Source: Halolamina litorea
Lineage (GTDB): Archaea; Halobacteriota; Halobacteria; Halobacteriales; Haloferacaceae
Reading direction: 5' to 3'
DNA: 64,000 nucleotides
Assembly (NCBI RefSeq): GCF_026616205.1
Contig: NZ_JANHGR010000001.1
Location: 1,488,001 to 1,552,000 of the forward strand
Part shown: positions 62,144 to 64,000 of the stretch, one piece after another
How positions within the stretch are numbered: the stretch's first letter is position 1
Layout of the letters: every line of letters begins with the position of its first letter
Notes under the pieces: generated by a model
What the model was told of the DNA's origin: nothing
Databases searched by the model: none
What the model saw: the letters and a program-made list of their open reading frames with translations, nothing else
Translations under genes and position numbers: made by a program

Positions 62144-62204
62144 GGAAAGGACCGCTCGTTAGAGAGTCGTTCTTCGTGAGGAAAGGAACGCTCGTTAGAG
62201 AGTC
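62135..62204. repeat. Two-copy 36-bp tandem repeat
   Basis: TCTTCGTGAGGAAAGGA-C-CGCTCGTTAGAGAGTC (62135-62168) recurs at 62171-62204 with a single substitution (C to A), 36 bases apart. The first copy contains the stop codon of the DUF5787 gene; the rest is noncoding. Too few copies for an array; a recent local duplication. Confidence 0.85.
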
Positions 62205-62252
62205 CAGCGAACTGCCCCCGGCCGCTCCATCTCGATACCGCCGTGAGGGCGG

Positions 62253-62687
62253 TCAGACCAGATCGGCTAGCGTGTACGAATCGTTGATCCGTTCCTTGAG
62301 TCGGTACTCGTTGCGAAGGACTAGCGCGCCACCAACGAGTAACAGCAGCGCCAGCAGCGCCAACACGATCGAACTCCCGCCAGTGGTAATCAGGAGCAGC
62401 AACCCGAGCGCAAGGCTTCCGCTTCCGGCACCAACGATTTGATAGTTCAAGTCGTGCTCGTTGAGGCAGTCCGGGCAGTGGAGTTGGGTGCGCTCGGTCT
62501 CCCCATCACTGGTGTACTTGTACTTCACCAGTTGGGGCTGGTGACGGATCCCGATCGCACAGCTATCACAAAGTAGCCGTCCACAGTCGTGACAGACGGC
62601 GTCGACATTGAACTCGCAGTCGCGTTCGTTCACTTCACACTCCGGCGATTCGGGGTAGGGTTTGTCGAACTCTTTTTCTATCAGCAT
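62253..62687 (-). CDS. B-box-like zinc-finger membrane protein
   Basis: 144 residues. Cys/His-rich N-terminal half: CEVNERDCEFNVDAVCHDCG, then LCDSCAIGIRH and CPDCLNEH, a B-box or treble-clef-like zinc module. Two hydrophobic helices follow at about 88-102 (SLALGLLLLITTGG) and 105-123. A charged C-terminal tail remains. It lies 2 bases from the stop of the larger upstream gene, so the two are co-transcribed and may form a membrane complex. Confidence 0.65.
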   Translation of the reverse strand: MLIEKEFDKPYPESPECEVNERDCEFNVDAVCHDCGRLLCDSCAIGIRHQPQLVKYKYTSDGETERTQLHCPDCLNEHDLNYQIVGAGSGSLALGLLLLITTGGSSIVLALLALLLLVGGALVLRNEYRLKERINDSYTLADLV

Positions 62688-62689
62688 TT

Positions 62690-64000
62690 TCAGACCTCCG
62701 TGGCCATCGAGTCGAGTGTCATCTGAATGTCGTTGCGCAGATCGTTCACGTAGCTTTCGACTTTCTCGTTGTCAGCACCACGACCGACGATGTCGACGCC
62801 GACTCGGCCGTACGCCATCGAGACGTTGCGACGTTGGGCAGGGAGACTCTCGCCTTCTTCGCGAGTCGCCTCTACCTCGCCGGTCCGTCGCTCACCCTTG
62901 ATCGCGACTCTGACAGCGATACGGGTGTCCTCAACAACGACTGAGGCGTCGGTGAACTCGCCGTTGAACTTCGTCACTTCCGCATCCTCGTGCATTTCGC
63001 GAGTCTCTTCGAGGTTGGGGCCGGACGCGTCGAGGCCGCGTCGGCTCAGAATGGATTCGATCTCGCCCGCGGCCGTCGGCGGGGTCACCCCTTCGACGGT
63101 CAGCCGCTTGGTCACCTCGGCGCCTTCGCCGACCGTGATCGCCGACGTGGGCGTATGGAACTCTGCCTCGATCGCACAGGTCGAGGAGACATCGGCCATC
63201 CCGGCGTCGGCAGCGCCGTCCATGTCATACACCTTCTCACCACCGGCGTCGAACACCGCGTACGGCCAGAGATACGAGAACGTGTGGTCGGTGTGGATCT
63301 CGGCTTCACCAGCGACCTGTTCGAGATCGCGGCCAGCCGACGGTGGAACGACGAACGACACCGCAGTGTTCTCTCCCGGACCGAGGCCATCGATCACAAA
63401 CTCGTACACCTCGTCTGCAGGGTCGTACGTCCCCGTCGTGTTCGGCCCGAGTTCGGCCTCCCGACCGATCTCTGGTGGCATCGAGAGGCTGATACTCGAA
63501 TTCCGTGTCGGGTAACGTCGGTTGTTCCGGACAGTAAGCGTGAACTCGGTGCCGAACACGTCCTCGTTCTCGTCGGCAATTGGGTCGGCGCGAGCTTGGA
63601 TGTGAATCGGGACGCCGATCTCGTACTCGCTGGGGGGTACTCCTTCCCGCTCCAAGTGATCCCGCAGGTCCGATTCCAGCGCTGAGTGGTTCGTCTCGTA
63701 CTCGATCTCCTGTCTGAGCTCACGTTTCAGGTCGCTCGGGGAGGTTTCCTCGACCCGCTGGACTGAAACGTCGCTGCGTAGCGGCATCGACGGCTCGACC
63801 TCGTCCAGTGGGTCTGTTCCTCGGAGCACGAGCCGCCCGTAGTTGAGGCGTAACTCGTCGGCCGACGAGGCACCGTGGCTCCAATTTTCGAGCACCATAT
63901 TGAGCCGGTCCCTGATCGTCGGCTCCTCGGCTCGCTCGATCACCTCCACCAGTTCACCCCGGTTCGCCTCGTACTCGACCAGTAAGCGACCCTCTATGCT
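62690..64000 (-). CDS. Large acidic protein, truncated by the window edge
   Basis: Open from 62690 to the window end; the frame continues upstream of the first GTG (63949) with good composition (EGRLLVEYEANRGELVEVIE), so the true start lies outside. The visible 436 residues contain two Ig-like or beta-sandwich regions (EFTLTVRNNRRYPTRNSSIS, NTAVSFVVPPSAG, EVTKRLTVEGVTP) and a C-terminal domain with VSMAYGRVGVDIVGRGADNE. No motif is recognised. It precedes the zinc-finger membrane protein by 2 bases. Confidence 0.6.
   Translation of the reverse strand, partial: SIEGRLLVEYEANRGELVEVIERAEEPTIRDRLNMVLENWSHGASSADELRLNYGRLVLRGTDPLDEVEPSMPLRSDVSVQRVEETSPSDLKRELRQEIEYETNHSALESDLRDHLEREGVPPSEYEIGVPIHIQARADPIADENEDVFGTEFTLTVRNNRRYPTRNSSISLSMPPEIGREAELGPNTTGTYDPADEVYEFVIDGLGPGENTAVSFVVPPSAGRDLEQVAGEAEIHTDHTFSYLWPYAVFDAGGEKVYDMDGAADAGMADVSSTCAIEAEFHTPTSAITVGEGAEVTKRLTVEGVTPPTAAGEIESILSRRGLDASGPNLEETREMHEDAEVTKFNGEFTDASVVVEDTRIAVRVAIKGERRTGEVEATREEGESLPAQRRNVSMAYGRVGVDIVGRGADNEKVESYVNDLRNDIQMTLDSMATEV

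Noticed and set aside
62135-62204. Possible CRISPR repeat unit
   Set aside because: Only two adjacent copies with a 2-base separation and no spacers; no cas gene in the window.

Overview
The window comes from a halophilic archaeon (class Halobacteria). Most predicted proteins are rich in Asp and Glu and poor in Lys. Many start codons lie 22-30 bases after a TTTAAG/TTTATA-like box, as expected for leaderless archaeal genes. Several families are essentially haloarchaeal (DUF7342, DUF5787 and DUF5798-like proteins), alongside archaeal hallmarks such as geranylgeranyl reductase, Get3/TRC40, HerA-NurA and Mre11-Rad50. I cannot assign a genus. All family calls are from memory of motifs; no search was run.

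Two very different halves meet near base 37,650 at a tRNA-Arg(TCG) gene on the minus strand. Left of it (1-37.6 kb) is an accessory region of mixed base composition full of defence-type and orphan genes. It abuts the 3' end of the tRNA, the usual target of tRNA-directed integration. No integrase or second attachment site is visible, so the far end probably lies beyond the left edge. Right of it (37.7-64 kb) is uniformly GC-rich, ordinary chromosomal sequence.

The accessory half reads as follows. 0-8.4 kb: a winged-helix regulator with candidate operators, orphan genes, a TIR-domain protein, a zinc-finger/GNAT acetyltransferase, two tiny zinc-finger proteins and a DUF7845-like 594-residue protein. 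8.5-19.5 kb: a four-gene minus-strand operon encoding a DUF499 ATPase, a 210-residue component, a DUF1156 adenine methylase and a PLD-SNF2 helicase, with a PD-(D/E)XK-like gene converging on its end. This looks like a methylation-based anti-phage system related to BREX and DISARM, but no PglZ phosphatase is seen in the window. 19.5-25.8 kb: a large inverted repeat, a tandem AbrB-like protein, a DUF7342 two-gene pair, a RelE-type toxin with strong hairpins and no antitoxin gene, an HNH-like zinc protein and an unrecognised gene pair. 25.9-33.2 kb: a complete Mre11-Rad50-NurA-HerA DNA-end-resection operon. 33.3-37.3 kb: a TIR module with two related DUF1863/ThsB-like TIR proteins, one with its own transmembrane segment and the other translationally coupled to a membrane protein, followed by more orphan genes and a tRNA-like fragment.

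The chromosomal half carries a KaiC-like ATPase, a CoA-binding protein, a phosphohexomutase, acylphosphatase, an FAH-family hydrolase, CstA, Get3/TRC40 with a small partner, a COG0523 metallochaperone, a cysteine-synthase-family enzyme, a complete BMP-type nucleoside ABC importer, geranylgeranyl reductase, an M20 amidohydrolase, an NhaC-type antiporter, a uS10-like protein, a Nudix hydrolase and a DUF5787 protein.

The strongest candidates for something new are the TIR/membrane-protein module (33.6-35.6 kb), the PglZ-less DUF499/DUF1156/PLD-SNF2 operon with its convergent nuclease-like gene, and the RelE gene whose leader is two hairpins.
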